Translations under genes and position numbers: made by a program | Notes under the pieces: model-generated | Database searches by the model: none | Told to the model about the DNA's origin: nothing | Seen by the model: the letters and a program-made list of their open reading frames with translations, nothing else | Assembly: GCA_034521955.1 (NCBI GenBank) | Contig: JAXHLT010000003.1 | Coordinates: forward strand, 310,001 to 374,000 | Length of the DNA: 64,000 nucleotides | Direction: 5' to 3' | Source: M55B127 sp034521955 | GTDB lineage: Bacteria > Bacillota > Halanaerobiia > Halanaerobiales > M55B127 | Shown here: positions 27,556 to 38,294 of the stretch, piece by piece | Layout: each line of letters starts with the position of its first letter | How positions within the stretch are numbered: position 1 is the first letter of the stretch

Positions 27556-28797
27556 ATGAGTAATAGAGTTGTAATAACAGGACTTGGAGTTGTTTCAGCC
27601 CTTGGTATGGAAGCAAAAGAGTTCTGGAATAATTTAATAGATGGTAAATCAGGTGTATCAAGGATTGAAAATTTTGACCCAGAAGAATATCCTAGCCAAA
27701 TAGGTGCTGAAATTAAGGATTTTGATCCTGGTAAGTATATAGACCGTAAGGATGCTAAAAGAATGGCAGCATTCACTCAGTATGCGGTTTATGCAGCGTT
27801 AAAAGCACTTGAAGATGCAAATCTTGAAATCACAGAAGATATTGCAAATGAAAGTGGAGTATTGATTGGTTCAGGTATTGGTGGAATAGAGGTTTTTGAA
27901 AATCAAATTGAAAGACTTGTCAAAAGAGGGCCAAGAAGAATAAGTCCTTTCTTTATTCCAATGATGATTTCAAATATGGCAGCAGGCCAAGTTGCAATTT
28001 ATACAAATGCTAAGGGACCAAATAGTAATGCAGTAACTGCATGTGCTTCAGGAACTCACTCAATTGGTGAAGCATCTGAAATTATTAAAAGAGGAGATGC
28101 TAAAGTAATGATAGCTGGTGGGGCAGAAGCATCTATAACACCATCAGCTGTTGCAGGCTTTAGTAATATGAAAGCTCTTTCTACTAGAAATGATGAACCA
28201 CAAAAAGCTAGTAGACCGTTCGATAAAAATAGAGATGGATTTGTAATTGGTGAAGGTAGTGGAGTAGTAATATTAGAAGACTATGAATTTGCTAAAAAAC
28301 GTGGGGCTAATATAATTGCTGAAGTAAGTGGTTATGGTATGTCAGCTGATGCATATCATATGACTCAACCTGCTCCTAATGGAGAAGGCGCATACAGAGC
28401 TATGAAGATGGCTGTAGAGAAGTCTAATGCTTCATACAATGATATAGGTTACATTAATGCTCACGGGACTTCTACACCCTTTAACGATAAGCTGGAAACA
28501 CAAGCTATAAAAGATCTATTTAAAGACCATGCTTATGAATTAGCAGTTAGTTCTACAAAGTCTATGACTGGACATTTATTAGGAGCTGCAGGAGGAATAG
28601 AAGCAATAGCATCTGCATTAGCAATCAGAGATAATATATTACCTCCGACAATTAACTATGAAACTAAAGATCCTGAATGTGATTTAGACTATGTACCAAA
28701 TAAAGCTAGAGAAGTAAAAGATCTTAATGCAGTAATGTCAAATTCATTTGGTTTCGGTGGTCAAAATGCATGTATAGTATTAAATAGAATAGAGTAA
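27556..28797 (+). CDS. fabF: Beta-ketoacyl-ACP synthase II
   Basis: Elongating condensing enzyme. It begins VVITGLGVVSALG, with the catalytic Cys in TACASGTHSIGEA and the two histidines in NAHGTSTPFND and STKSMTGHLLGAAG. At 413 residues it is full length, and GGAGG lies upstream. It closes the plsX-fabK-fabH-fabD-fabF unit and is followed by a strong terminator, marking the border with the catabolic island. Confidence 0.96.
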   Translation: MSNRVVITGLGVVSALGMEAKEFWNNLIDGKSGVSRIENFDPEEYPSQIGAEIKDFDPGKYIDRKDAKRMAAFTQYAVYAALKALEDANLEITEDIANESGVLIGSGIGGIEVFENQIERLVKRGPRRISPFFIPMMISNMAAGQVAIYTNAKGPNSNAVTACASGTHSIGEASEIIKRGDAKVMIAGGAEASITPSAVAGFSNMKALSTRNDEPQKASRPFDKNRDGFVIGEGSGVVILEDYEFAKKRGANIIAEVSGYGMSADAYHMTQPAPNGEGAYRAMKMAVEKSNASYNDIGYINAHGTSTPFNDKLETQAIKDLFKDHAYELAVSSTKSMTGHLLGAAGGIEAIASALAIRDNILPPTINYETKDPECDLDYVPNKAREVKDLNAVMSNSFGFGGQNACIVLNRIE

Positions 28798-28822
28798 TAA
28801 CAATAAGTTATGAAAAATTAAA

Positions 28823-28852
28823 AAAAGGTACGGGGTCACCCGTACCTTTTGT
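28823..28852 (+). terminator. Bidirectional terminator after fabF
   Basis: Stem AAAGGTACGGG, loop GTCA, CCCGTACCTTT, flanked by runs of A on the left and T on the right. It can serve fabF on the plus strand and the convergent nitroreductase gene on the minus strand. Confidence 0.9.
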
Positions 28853-28884
28853 TTAAAATATAATTATTTAGTAAAATATGTTGA

Positions 28885-29367
28885 TTAATACTTTTCCCAA
28901 TGAATAACTTCATCTAACTCTTTTTTGTTTGGGTGAGGATTTTCATCTGGATATCCAACTGTAACAATAGATATGAGCTTATATTCCTGTGGTACATCTA
29001 ACATATCTTTAACTTCTGAAGTATATGGTTTTCCATAACTTCCTATCCAGCAAGTTCCTAAGCCTAATTCTTTAGCGGCTAGAAGTATATATGTTGTGAC
29101 ATTAGAACCATCTTCTAGATGATGTTTTACATCTTCACTAAAGACAGCGATTGCTGCTGGAAACTTTTTATCTTGATCAGTTAGTTCTTCAAGTCTTTTA
29201 ATCTTATCATCTTCAGTTACTACTACAAACTGCCATGGTTGTACATTATTCGCAGTTGGAGCATATCTAGCAGTTTCTACAACTTTTTCTAATTTGTCCT
29301 TTTCGACCTCTTGATCTTTAAGTTCTCTAATTGATCTTCTTGACTTTAATAATTTAATACCTTCCAA
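28885..29367 (-). CDS. Nitroreductase family FMN protein
   Basis: A 160-residue single-domain nitroreductase-like flavoprotein. SRRSIRELKDQ (FMN phosphate contact), ARYAPTANNVQPWQF and the C-terminal GYPDE motif fit the family, as does LGTCWIGSYG. The start is TTG at 29367, about 9 bases after an AGGGGG site; no better start exists. Substrate unknown: family members reduce quinones, nitro compounds, flavins or enoates. It is the only minus-strand gene near the catabolic island and is probably not part of that operon. Confidence 0.8.
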   Translation of the reverse strand: MEGIKLLKSRRSIRELKDQEVEKDKLEKVVETARYAPTANNVQPWQFVVVTEDDKIKRLEELTDQDKKFPAAIAVFSEDVKHHLEDGSNVTTYILLAAKELGLGTCWIGSYGKPYTSEVKDMLDVPQEYKLISIVTVGYPDENPHPNKKELDEVIHWEKY

Positions 29368-29423
29368 AATTAAGTCCCCCTCTTTTTTGTATTACAATCT
29401 AACAATAATCATTATAATAAATA

Positions 29424-29452
29424 TTGAAGATTAATACATTAGAGATTATAAC
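29424..29452 (+). promoter_or_regulatory. Candidate promoter of the uracil permease gene
   Basis: TTGAAG (29424-29429) and TATAAC (29447-29452) with a 17-base spacer lie about 205 bases ahead of the permease ATG, leaving a long leader. The leader also holds a second AGGAGGTG at about 29573 followed only by a very short open frame (GTG AAA AAT ATA TTA AAA TAG), possibly a leader peptide or chance. Confidence 0.4.
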
Positions 29453-29467
29453 GAAAAAAACGTTATA
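29447..29467 (+). promoter_or_regulatory. Candidate operator: inverted repeat over the -10 region
   Basis: TATAACG, seven A, CGTTATA: a perfect 7-bp inverted repeat overlapping the candidate -10 box of the uracil permease promoter. Its place suits a repressor or activator site, and the PucR-type regulator encoded downstream is the obvious candidate. Inference only. Confidence 0.4.
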
Positions 29468-29657
29468 AAATTGTTAATTATTACAAAAGGAATAAGTGGA
29501 AGATATTGAGAATTAATATATAGGGGAAATAATTGAAATAATTTCCATAATTCTGTTTATAAACTAATAATAGGAGGTGAAAAATATATTAAAATAGATA
29601 CAATTTCTAATTTTTATATTGATAACATATCTTAATTTTTAAAAGGAGGAATAATTA

Positions 29658-30905
29658 ATGGAGTCTCAAAAGAAAAACGCTGTTAGAGATATTTCTAAAC
29701 TTCCTAAAGCTCAAGCAATATTTTTAGGATTACAGCATGCGCTTGCTATGTTTGGTGCTACAATTTTAGTACCTATTTTAACAGGTTTGCATGTATCTGT
29801 TGCATTATTTACTGCAGGTGTTGGTACATGGGCCTTTCACCTTATTACTAAAAAGAAGGTACCTGCATATTTAGGTTCTTCATTTGCATTTATTGCACCA
29901 ATTTCTTTAGTTGTTGAACAACATGGTGGAATTCCTGCAGCTCAGGGTGGAATAATTATGGCAGGAATAATTTATATGATAGTTGCATTTATAATTTATA
30001 AAGTTGGTCCTGGACTTATTAAGAAAGTTTTCCCACCAATTGTTACTGGTCCAGTTATTATGATTATTGGATTAACTTTAGCGCCAGTAGCTATTAACTC
30101 ATCTACAGGTAGTGTACAAAATGTTGTAGTTGCAATTGCAGCCTTATTAGGTGCTGTAATAGCTGCTATATTTGCTAAAGGTTTCTTGAAAATAGTTCCA
30201 ATTATTGTTGGTTTAGTAGTTGGTTATGTTGTGGCTATTATTGTTGGTATTGTTGATTTTACTCCAATCTTAGACAAAGCTTGGTTAGGATTACCACAAT
30301 TTACAGTTCCAGCTATTAATATGAGAGCTATTACAATAATTGCACCCGTTGCTATTGTTTCAATGGTAGAGCACGTTGGTGATATTCTAGCTATTAGTGA
30401 AACAATAGGTAAAGGTAGACAGTTATTAACTGATCCAGGTATTCACAGAACAATGGCTGGTGATGGTATTGCTACTGCAATCGCTGGTATATTTGGTGGA
30501 CCACCAAATACAACCTATGGTGAAAACACTGGTGTTTTAGCTATTACTAAAGTATATGATCCATTAGTAATGAGAATCGGTGCTACATTTGCAATAGTTA
30601 TGGCTGTTATCCCTAAATTTGGTGGATTTATTGAAACTATCCCAGGTGCTGTTATAGGCGGTATTTCAATACTATTATATGGTATGATAGCTGCTATTGG
30701 TATTAGAACATTAGTTGAAAACCAAGTTGATCTTAAGTTATCAAGAAACTTAGTTGTAGGTGCTGTAACCTTAGTATTAGGTTTAGGTGGAGCATCACTT
30801 TCCTTCTGGGGATTAGAGTTTTCAGGTATGGCATTAGCCGCACTTGTTGGTATTATACTTAATCTAGTTCTTCCAGGTGGAGAAGAAAAAATAGCTACTA
30901 CTTAA
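29658..30905 (+). CDS. Uracil permease, NCS2 family (UraA type)
   Basis: Imports uracil, probably with protons. At 415 residues it has many membrane segments. Sequence markers favour uracil over xanthine: QHALAMFGATILVPILTG near the N-terminus, EHVGDILAISE in the eighth-helix region and PNTTYGENTGVLAITKV in the tenth, where uracil carriers have Glu and xanthine carriers usually Gln. GIRTLVENQVDL is also UraA-like. AAAGGAGG precedes the ATG. It is followed by a terminator and the PucR gene, so it opens the catabolic island and gives the best clue to its substrate. Confidence 0.88.
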   Translation: MESQKKNAVRDISKLPKAQAIFLGLQHALAMFGATILVPILTGLHVSVALFTAGVGTWAFHLITKKKVPAYLGSSFAFIAPISLVVEQHGGIPAAQGGIIMAGIIYMIVAFIIYKVGPGLIKKVFPPIVTGPVIMIIGLTLAPVAINSSTGSVQNVVVAIAALLGAVIAAIFAKGFLKIVPIIVGLVVGYVVAIIVGIVDFTPILDKAWLGLPQFTVPAINMRAITIIAPVAIVSMVEHVGDILAISETIGKGRQLLTDPGIHRTMAGDGIATAIAGIFGGPPNTTYGENTGVLAITKVYDPLVMRIGATFAIVMAVIPKFGGFIETIPGAVIGGISILLYGMIAAIGIRTLVENQVDLKLSRNLVVGAVTLVLGLGGASLSFWGLEFSGMALAALVGIILNLVLPGGEEKIATT

Positions 30906-30961
30906 TTTATAATGATATAATAAGAATAATAAAGTAAAACAGATATATATAATATAGTAAC

Positions 30962-30996
30962 AATAAAGGCAACCTTCTGGGTTGCCTTTATTTATT
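30962..30996 (+). terminator. Intrinsic terminator after uracil permease
   Basis: Stem ATAAAGGCAACC / GGTTGCCTTTAT with a short loop, followed by TTATTTATT. It separates permease transcription from the pucR unit. Confidence 0.88.
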
Positions 30997-31044
30997 TATA
31001 TTTGACAAAAAAACAAATTAATTAGAAAAAATTATTGTTATTTC

Positions 31045-31073
31045 TTCCAAATCATTTATATCTATGTTATAAT
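31045..31073 (+). promoter_or_regulatory. Candidate promoter of pucR
   Basis: A perfect TATAAT (31068-31073) lies 48 bases before the pucR ATG, with a weak -35 (TTCCAA, 17-base spacer). A good TTGACA at 31002-31007 has no matching -10. An activator-dependent promoter would fit the weak -35. Confidence 0.4.
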
Positions 31074-31120
31074 ACTATATGTACAATTCACAAATAAACT
31101 TTTCCAGGATGGTGAAATAG

Positions 31121-32788
31121 ATGAAAGAGCTAATTGGAATAACTATAGCAGATGCTTTAAAATTAGAAAAGATGAGTGATGTTGAGGTTTTAGCAGGCAA
31201 AGAAGGTTTAGATCGTAATATTACCAAAGTAAATATTATGGAAGTTCCTGATATTGTAGATTGGGTAAAAGAAGGAGAACTACTGTTTACTACACTTTAT
31301 TCAATAAAAGATGATCAAGATGCATTGAAAAATTTAATTCCTAAATTAGCAGAGAAAAATTTGGCTGGACTTGGTATCAAACCAGGAAGATATATTAATC
31401 AAATTCCAGAATTTATGATTGAACAAGCAAAATTACATAACTTTCCATTGTTAAAAATCCCGTATGATTTTTCCTTTTCAGAGTTTATTAATCCAATATT
31501 AAGTGAAATATTAAATGTACAGACTAGGTTTTTAGAAAAAACTTTAAATATTCATGAAGTTTTAACTAACACTGTTTTATATGAAAACGGTCTTGACCGT
31601 CTTTCAACAGTTTTAGTTGATATGATAAAAAATCCTGTATTAATTGTTGATTCAAATATGGCATTGATGTCTTATTCAATACCAGATGAGTTTAATAACC
31701 AAATTAATAAAGATGATTTATTAAAAACAGTTAAAATAAATGGTAAAAAGGAAACTGAAGAAGAAATATATGGGTATAGATGTAAGAAAAAGACTGTAAA
31801 ATTAAATGATAAGAACGTAAAATTAATAAAAATACCTATAATAACACCAAATAGTCACTTTGGTTACTTATTTGCATGGGAATATGAAAAAAGTATTAAC
31901 AATTTAGATATATCAACACTTAAATGGGCAAGTACTATTGCTGCTTTAGATATTTTGAATAAACGTTCTATTACAAATGTTGAACTAAAATATAAAAATG
32001 AATTACTTTATGATATTTTAAAAGGTAAACTAAACAATAAACAAACTATTGTAAATAGAGGACAAAATATGAGCATGGAACTGGATAAAGGTTTTTCAGT
32101 TGTTGTGTTTGAACTTAAAGATCTAATATCTAAACACTTTAAAAATAAAGGTTTATTAAATGAAAACATTCAAAAAAATTATTTAGAATCAGCTAAAAGA
32201 TTAATAAATGAAGATATTATAATGGGTGATTTAGGTACTTATTTAATTGCTCTTTATCCTGATAATGATAAAGATAATATTAAAGAATTTGCATCAAAGA
32301 TAATAAATATGATTGATAGTGATGATAGAGATCTAGTCACTGTGGGTGTTGGCGAGTATAAAGAAGATATAATAAATTTAAATGAGAGCTATTCACAAGC
32401 AAAAAGGACTATTGTAGTAGCAAGTAAACTAAATAAAGAAAAACAGATATTCTTTTTTGAAGATTTAGGTGTTTATAAATTACTTTATAGGATAGATAAG
32501 GAAGAAAAGAACAGCTTTTTAGATAATTCAATAATACCATTATTAAAATATGATAAAGCTCATAATACAGAGTTATTAAAGACATTAAAAGCATTTTTTG
32601 AAGAAAATGGTAACTTAACAAATGTAGCCAAAAAAATATATATACATTATAATACTGTTCATTACAGACTTAAACGAATTGAAAAAATAACTGGTCTAAG
32701 TCTTGAAAATCCAGACGATAAATTGAATTTAGAGATTGCACTTAAAATGTTAAATTTTACTGATATACTTGGTGGAGAAGATGTATGA
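31121..32788 (+). CDS. PucR family transcriptional regulator
   Basis: A 555-residue regulator with the PucR architecture: an N-terminal PucR domain (about 8-135, with ITKVNIMEVPDIVDWVKEGE and ELLFTTLYSIKDD), a central GGDEF-like (CdaR) segment (about 300-430) and a C-terminal helix-turn-helix (about 490-550, NLTNVAKKIYIHYNTVHYRL). PucR controls purine catabolism in Bacillus subtilis. Here the island points to pyrimidine or ureide catabolism, so the ligand is unknown. The stop overlaps the next gene by 8 bases, coupling it to the allH homologue. Confidence 0.88.
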   Translation: MKELIGITIADALKLEKMSDVEVLAGKEGLDRNITKVNIMEVPDIVDWVKEGELLFTTLYSIKDDQDALKNLIPKLAEKNLAGLGIKPGRYINQIPEFMIEQAKLHNFPLLKIPYDFSFSEFINPILSEILNVQTRFLEKTLNIHEVLTNTVLYENGLDRLSTVLVDMIKNPVLIVDSNMALMSYSIPDEFNNQINKDDLLKTVKINGKKETEEEIYGYRCKKKTVKLNDKNVKLIKIPIITPNSHFGYLFAWEYEKSINNLDISTLKWASTIAALDILNKRSITNVELKYKNELLYDILKGKLNNKQTIVNRGQNMSMELDKGFSVVVFELKDLISKHFKNKGLLNENIQKNYLESAKRLINEDIIMGDLGTYLIALYPDNDKDNIKEFASKIINMIDSDDRDLVTVGVGEYKEDIINLNESYSQAKRTIVVASKLNKEKQIFFFEDLGVYKLLYRIDKEEKNSFLDNSIIPLLKYDKAHNTELLKTLKAFFEENGNLTNVAKKIYIHYNTVHYRLKRIEKITGLSLENPDDKLNLEIALKMLNFTDILGGEDV

Positions 32789-33611
32789 TCAAATCATTGA
32801 AGGTGATTTAGTAAAAGAAAACTATGGTTTAAAAGGTAAGGTTAATAGTATTTTTGATCATGTAATAAATATTAGTACAGATAAATACCATGGGTTTGCT
32901 ATAACAGACCAAACAGTAATTATGGCTCCTTATCATATCAAATTGTCTAATAATAATTTCAAAAAGATACGAAAATACTTAAATGAAAATAGTATAATTT
33001 TAATTGATAATAACTATATAAAATATAATAATAAATTTTTAAAATATAATAATAAAAATAGTTTTCATGGAATTATAAAAGAAACTTCATATAATAAAGA
33101 CAAGTTAATAAAAAATACTGAATATATTATAAAAAATTTTGCAAAAAATGGTAGTTTAGATAAAACAATAATTAATTTTAAAAGTATTATAAAAGGTGAT
33201 TTGCAATTACTAACTCCATTACAAAAACATTTTTATAAAATATTAAAAGATATTATAAATGGTAAGAAAAATGCAAATGATTTATTAGGACTAGGTATTG
33301 GACTTACACCAACTGGAGATGACTTTATTGTAGGTTATTTGTCTGCAGTTGAAGCTGGATTATGTGATGATAAGTACCAATTCAGAGATGTTTTAACAAC
33401 TAAAGGTATTTTTAATAAAACCACAAATGTTAGTGCATTACATCTTAATGGAGTATTAGAGCATCGATTCAATGCACAATTAGTGGTATTATACAAAAAT
33501 ATAGATAATTCTGATATAAATTATATAAATAATGCCAAAAAGCTTATTAAGATAGGCAGCACATCAGGTTTAGATATGCTGTCTGGGATATATTTTGCTT
33601 TAACTATGTAA
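32781..33611 (+). CDS. allH: DUF2877 protein, AllH-like carbamoyltransferase subunit
   Basis: Homologue of E. coli YlbF/AllH, one of three proteins (AllFGH) reported to form oxamic transcarbamylase, which phosphorolyses oxalurate to oxamate and carbamoyl phosphate. The family signature LLGLGIGLTPTGDDFIVGY lies near residues 168-186. ATG 32781 sits within ATGTATGA, overlapping the pucR stop; a longer TTG start at 32769 is possible. It is 276 residues. The partner homologues AllF and AllG are 5.5-9 kb downstream. The substrate here may not be oxalurate. Confidence 0.8.
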   Translation: MYDQIIEGDLVKENYGLKGKVNSIFDHVINISTDKYHGFAITDQTVIMAPYHIKLSNNNFKKIRKYLNENSIILIDNNYIKYNNKFLKYNNKNSFHGIIKETSYNKDKLIKNTEYIIKNFAKNGSLDKTIINFKSIIKGDLQLLTPLQKHFYKILKDIINGKKNANDLLGLGIGLTPTGDDFIVGYLSAVEAGLCDDKYQFRDVLTTKGIFNKTTNVSALHLNGVLEHRFNAQLVVLYKNIDNSDINYINNAKKLIKIGSTSGLDMLSGIYFALTM

Positions 33612-33734
33612 TGATACAAATAAAAACGTTATTTATTGTAAAATATAACAAAGGAATCATTAATGAATTCTTGAATATTTTATATTGGAATTAAACTTAA
33701 TATTAATTTTTAATATATCAAGGGAGGGACTCAG

Positions 33735-35279
<1,545 letters not shown>

Positions 35280-35301
35280 AATATAAAAAGGAGGCATTAA
35301 T

Positions 35302-35715
35302 GTGAATCCTCTAGAACTTTTAAGAGATCCATCGCTTGTGCAATCGATGACTATAAACGAAAAAATGATCTCAGGTTTAATGGTTGCACTTCTGGGTATG
35401 GCTATTGTTTCTTTAGTACTTTTCTTACTAATGATAGTAGTAGAAATACTAAAAAAAGCTTTTTATTCAGATGATATGAGTTTTAAAGAAGATAAAGCTA
35501 AAGTTCAAACTAAAACTCAGGTAGCAGAACCTGAATTTGATGATCAAAATGAAAAAGTTGCAGCAATTATGGCTGCAATAATGAGTTTAGATGGAATGAA
35601 CAAAGGTAATTTTAAAATTAAAAGAATTAAAAGAACCAATGATGATGTACCTATTTGGGGTAGAGTTGCCCGCGGAGGCGGAATATCAGAAAATAATAAA
35701 GGAGAGTTATTATGA
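35302..35715 (+). CDS. OadG-family gamma/delta subunit of Na+ pump decarboxylase
   Basis: Small membrane protein linking the carboxyltransferase to the membrane beta subunit. It has one N-terminal membrane helix (about residues 23-47), then a charged tail including KVAAIMAAIMSLDG, as in OadG/MmdD. It is 137 residues. The start is GTG 35302 after AAAGGAGG; the adjacent ATG is out of frame and hits a stop at once. Its stop overlaps the biotin carrier ATG by 4 bases. Confidence 0.82.
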   Translation: MNPLELLRDPSLVQSMTINEKMISGLMVALLGMAIVSLVLFLLMIVVEILKKAFYSDDMSFKEDKAKVQTKTQVAEPEFDDQNEKVAAIMAAIMSLDGMNKGNFKIKRIKRTNDDVPIWGRVARGGGISENNKGELL

Positions 35716-36131
35716 GCAAAAAATTCAAAGTAAAAGTTAACGATGAATTATATGAAGTTGAAGTAGAAGAGGTTCAAGGTGGAAATCAAACAGTATCTAC
35801 TACTGAAAGTACTACAAAACCATCTCCTAAACCTAGTACAAGTTCAAAACCTAAATCAACATCAAAACCAAAGCCTAAACCAAGAAAGAAAAAAAGTCCA
35901 TCTCCTAGTACTGGAGGCGGAGGATCTATAGATGCTCCAATGACAGGGACTGTATTAGAAGTAAAAGTTAGTGAAGGAGATTCAGTAAACTCAGGAGACT
36001 TAGTATTAGTATTAGAAGCTATGAAAATGGAAAACGAAGTATATGCACCAGCATCTGGAACAGTAAAAGAAGTAAATGTAAGTGCAGATCAAAAAGTAGA
36101 AGCTGGAGACGTATTAGTAGTTATAGAATAA
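35712..36131 (+). CDS. Biotin carboxyl carrier protein of the decarboxylase
   Basis: A 139-residue protein with a short N-terminal domain, a Ser/Pro/Lys-rich linker (about 36-65) and a C-terminal biotinyl domain. The biotin-accepting lysine is in LEAMKMENEVYAP. The linker takes the place of the usual Ala/Pro linker. ATG overlaps the OadG stop (ATGA), so translation is coupled. It carries CO2 from the carboxyltransferase to the OadB-like subunit. Confidence 0.92.
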   Translation: MSKKFKVKVNDELYEVEVEEVQGGNQTVSTTESTTKPSPKPSTSSKPKSTSKPKPKPRKKKSPSPSTGGGGSIDAPMTGTVLEVKVSEGDSVNSGDLVLVLEAMKMENEVYAPASGTVKEVNVSADQKVEAGDVLVVIE

Positions 36132-36157
36132 GTTTTTTATGATAGGAGGTTAGAAAA

Positions 36158-37288
36158 GTGGTAGAGGTTTTTATAGAATTTTTTCAGGGAACCGGGATTA
36201 TGGCTTTAACTTTAAAACAAGTTATTATGATAGCTGTTTCATTAGTTTTATTCTATCTCGGTATTGTTAAAAAGTATGAACCATTACTGTTAGTTCCAAT
36301 TGCATTTGGTATGTTATTGGTTAACTTGCCGTTAACTAATATGATGGCTTATGGAACTGAAGCAGAGGCTGCGGGATTACTTAGATACTTTTATATGGGT
36401 AATGCTCTTGGTATCTTTCCCCCAATTATATTTATGGGTGTTGGAGCTATGACCGACTTTGCTCCATTAATAGCAAATCCTAAGAGTTTACTTTTAGGTG
36501 CTGCAGCACAGTTTGGTATTTTCTTTACATTCTTAGGAGCTATACTATTAGGATTTACCGGTCAACAGGCTGCTCCAATAGGAATAATCGGTGGAGCAGA
36601 TGGACCAACAGCTATTTATTTGGCTTCACAACTTGCACCAGAATACTTAGGTGCTATAGCAGTAGCTGCTTATTCATATATGGCTTTAGTACCTGTAATT
36701 CAGCCCCCAATAATTAGGGCATTTACAAGTGAAGAAGAAAGAAAAGTAAGAATGAAACAGTTAAGACCTGTTTCTAAGGTAGAGAAAGTATTATTTCCAA
36801 TCTTAGTAACAATAGTTGTTGTATTATTATTACCACCTGCTGCTCCATTAGTAGGAATGTTAATGTTAGGTAATTTATTTAAAGAAGCAGGTGTTGTTGA
36901 TAGATTAGGTGATACAGCTCAAAACTCTTTAATAAATATAGTAACAATTTTCTTAGGACTTGCAGTTGGTGCTTCAGCTTCAGCTGAGAAGTTCTTACAA
37001 GTTAATACAATTCAGATTTTAGTATTAGGAGTAGTCGCATTTGGTATTGGTACAACAGCAGGTGTATTATTAGGTAAATTAATGCACAGACTATCTGGAG
37101 GAGAAGTTAATCCAATGATAGGAGCTGCTGGAGTATCTGCTGTACCAATGGCTGCTAGAGTAGTTCAAAAAGAAGGTCAAAAAGCTGATCCATCAAACTT
37201 CTTATTAATGCATGCAATGGGACCTAATGTTGCAGGTGTAATTGGGTCTGCAGTAGCTGCAGGAGTAATGATGTCGATCTTCGCATAA
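36158..37288 (+). CDS. Na+-translocating decarboxylase beta subunit (OadB type)
   Basis: Polytopic membrane protein that decarboxylates carboxybiotin and exports Na+. It is strongly hydrophobic over most of its 376 residues. Family motifs include PPIIFMGVGAMTDF, GFTGQQAAPIGIIGGADGPT (substrate/Na+ region), AAYSYMALVPVIQPP and the C-terminal MHAMGPNVAGVIGSAVAAG. GTG 36158 follows TAGGAGGT by 7 bases. With the three preceding genes it forms a complete pump, giving energy conservation from decarboxylation. Confidence 0.93.
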   Translation: MVEVFIEFFQGTGIMALTLKQVIMIAVSLVLFYLGIVKKYEPLLLVPIAFGMLLVNLPLTNMMAYGTEAEAAGLLRYFYMGNALGIFPPIIFMGVGAMTDFAPLIANPKSLLLGAAAQFGIFFTFLGAILLGFTGQQAAPIGIIGGADGPTAIYLASQLAPEYLGAIAVAAYSYMALVPVIQPPIIRAFTSEEERKVRMKQLRPVSKVEKVLFPILVTIVVVLLLPPAAPLVGMLMLGNLFKEAGVVDRLGDTAQNSLINIVTIFLGLAVGASASAEKFLQVNTIQILVLGVVAFGIGTTAGVLLGKLMHRLSGGEVNPMIGAAGVSAVPMAARVVQKEGQKADPSNFLLMHAMGPNVAGVIGSAVAAGVMMSIFA

Positions 37289-37565
37289 TAAATGTTACAA
37301 AAGTTCGGTTAAATATTTATGGTATTTCACAAAGGAATTTCTAGTATTCATCAAGAATTTGTATAATAGTACTAAAAAGTAGGGATAATTTGATTACTTA
37401 GTGCAATAAACTAGAAATTATAAATATTTGAATTACCTCGTAGAAAGGGGTGGTAGCAAATAAGTAAGAGTTTAAAAACTCGATATAATTTGTGTAATAT
37501 CAATCAATCAAAAAACAAAACAAAAATAAAATTAAAAGGTTAAAAATTCTAAGGAGGAATTAATA

Positions 37566-38294
37566 ATGTTTAAAGAAAGTCCAGTAGAAGTATCACAAAA
37601 AGAAATCACATTTAAGGTAGAGGAATTAGAGCCATTTTTAAGTGCACCACAGTTAGATATGGCTACACCACAACCATGTAAAATTGAATTAAAAGACGGA
37701 TCCACAATGTTAATTAGAGAAGTTAAAAAAGAAGAAATTCCAATGCTTCTTGATTATGTTAAAAACTTTATGGAAAAAGGTTCAAAAGACTTTTATGATA
37801 TCGTAGGAGCTAGAGTATATGCTGAGCTTTTAGGATATTTAAGAAATCGTCTAAAAGATCCTTATCTTTTCGTAGGAGCTATTGACGGAGAAATCGTTGG
37901 ATTTGCTAATGGTCGTGTAAGAGATAAAGATGTTAACATTTCATTACACACAATGGCATTCAAAAGAGGTTTAAGAATTGGTGCTACATTATACTACAGA
38001 AAATTAGTTTATGCTTTTGAAGAACAAAAGAATAATGAAGTTTGGTCTACATTCGAAAGCTATAATGGACTAAAAAGATGGGGTATTGGAATGGCTCAAC
38101 CATCTTATCCATATCCTGAGTATCAACACGAACTCGGTGGAGCAAGAGTATTCTATGTTGACCAACAATACTGGAATGCTGCTGTAAAAGATTATGTAAG
38201 CCAAATGGTAGGAAACGACCTTTCATTTGATGTTTCTGATGAACTTCTAGAAAAAAATGATAACTTAGTTATGCCAGAAGGAGTTAATATTTAA
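37566..38294 (+). CDS. GNAT-like protein of the carbamoyltransferase cluster
   Basis: A 242-residue soluble protein. An N-terminal extension (about 1-45) precedes a GNAT-like acyltransferase region: SMLIREVKKEEIP-like start, YLFVGAIDGEIVGFANGRV as the central strands, then FKRGLRIGATLYYRKL as candidate acyl-CoA loop. I infer GNAT fold from this pattern; no activity is known to me. AAGGAGG lies upstream of the ATG. The 277-base gap before it holds a small hairpin (GAGTTTAAAAACTC near 37467) and no gene. Its last 123 codons are duplicated at 38676-39049. It sits just before fdrA, so a role in the carbamoyltransferase step or its regulation is plausible. Confidence 0.6.
   Translation: MFKESPVEVSQKEITFKVEELEPFLSAPQLDMATPQPCKIELKDGSTMLIREVKKEEIPMLLDYVKNFMEKGSKDFYDIVGARVYAELLGYLRNRLKDPYLFVGAIDGEIVGFANGRVRDKDVNISLHTMAFKRGLRIGATLYYRKLVYAFEEQKNNEVWSTFESYNGLKRWGIGMAQPSYPYPEYQHELGGARVFYVDQQYWNAAVKDYVSQMVGNDLSFDVSDELLEKNDNLVMPEGVNI

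Noticed and set aside
29658..30905. Xanthine permease, with a purine pathway
   Set aside because: The TTYGENTGV segment and overall motifs match uracil carriers; xanthine carriers usually have Gln at the Glu position. A purine role for the Mo enzyme cannot be fully excluded.
37430..37470. Riboswitch-like TACCTC / GGGGTGGTA pairing upstream of the GNAT-like gene
   Set aside because: Only one short stem, no match to a riboswitch class I recognise.
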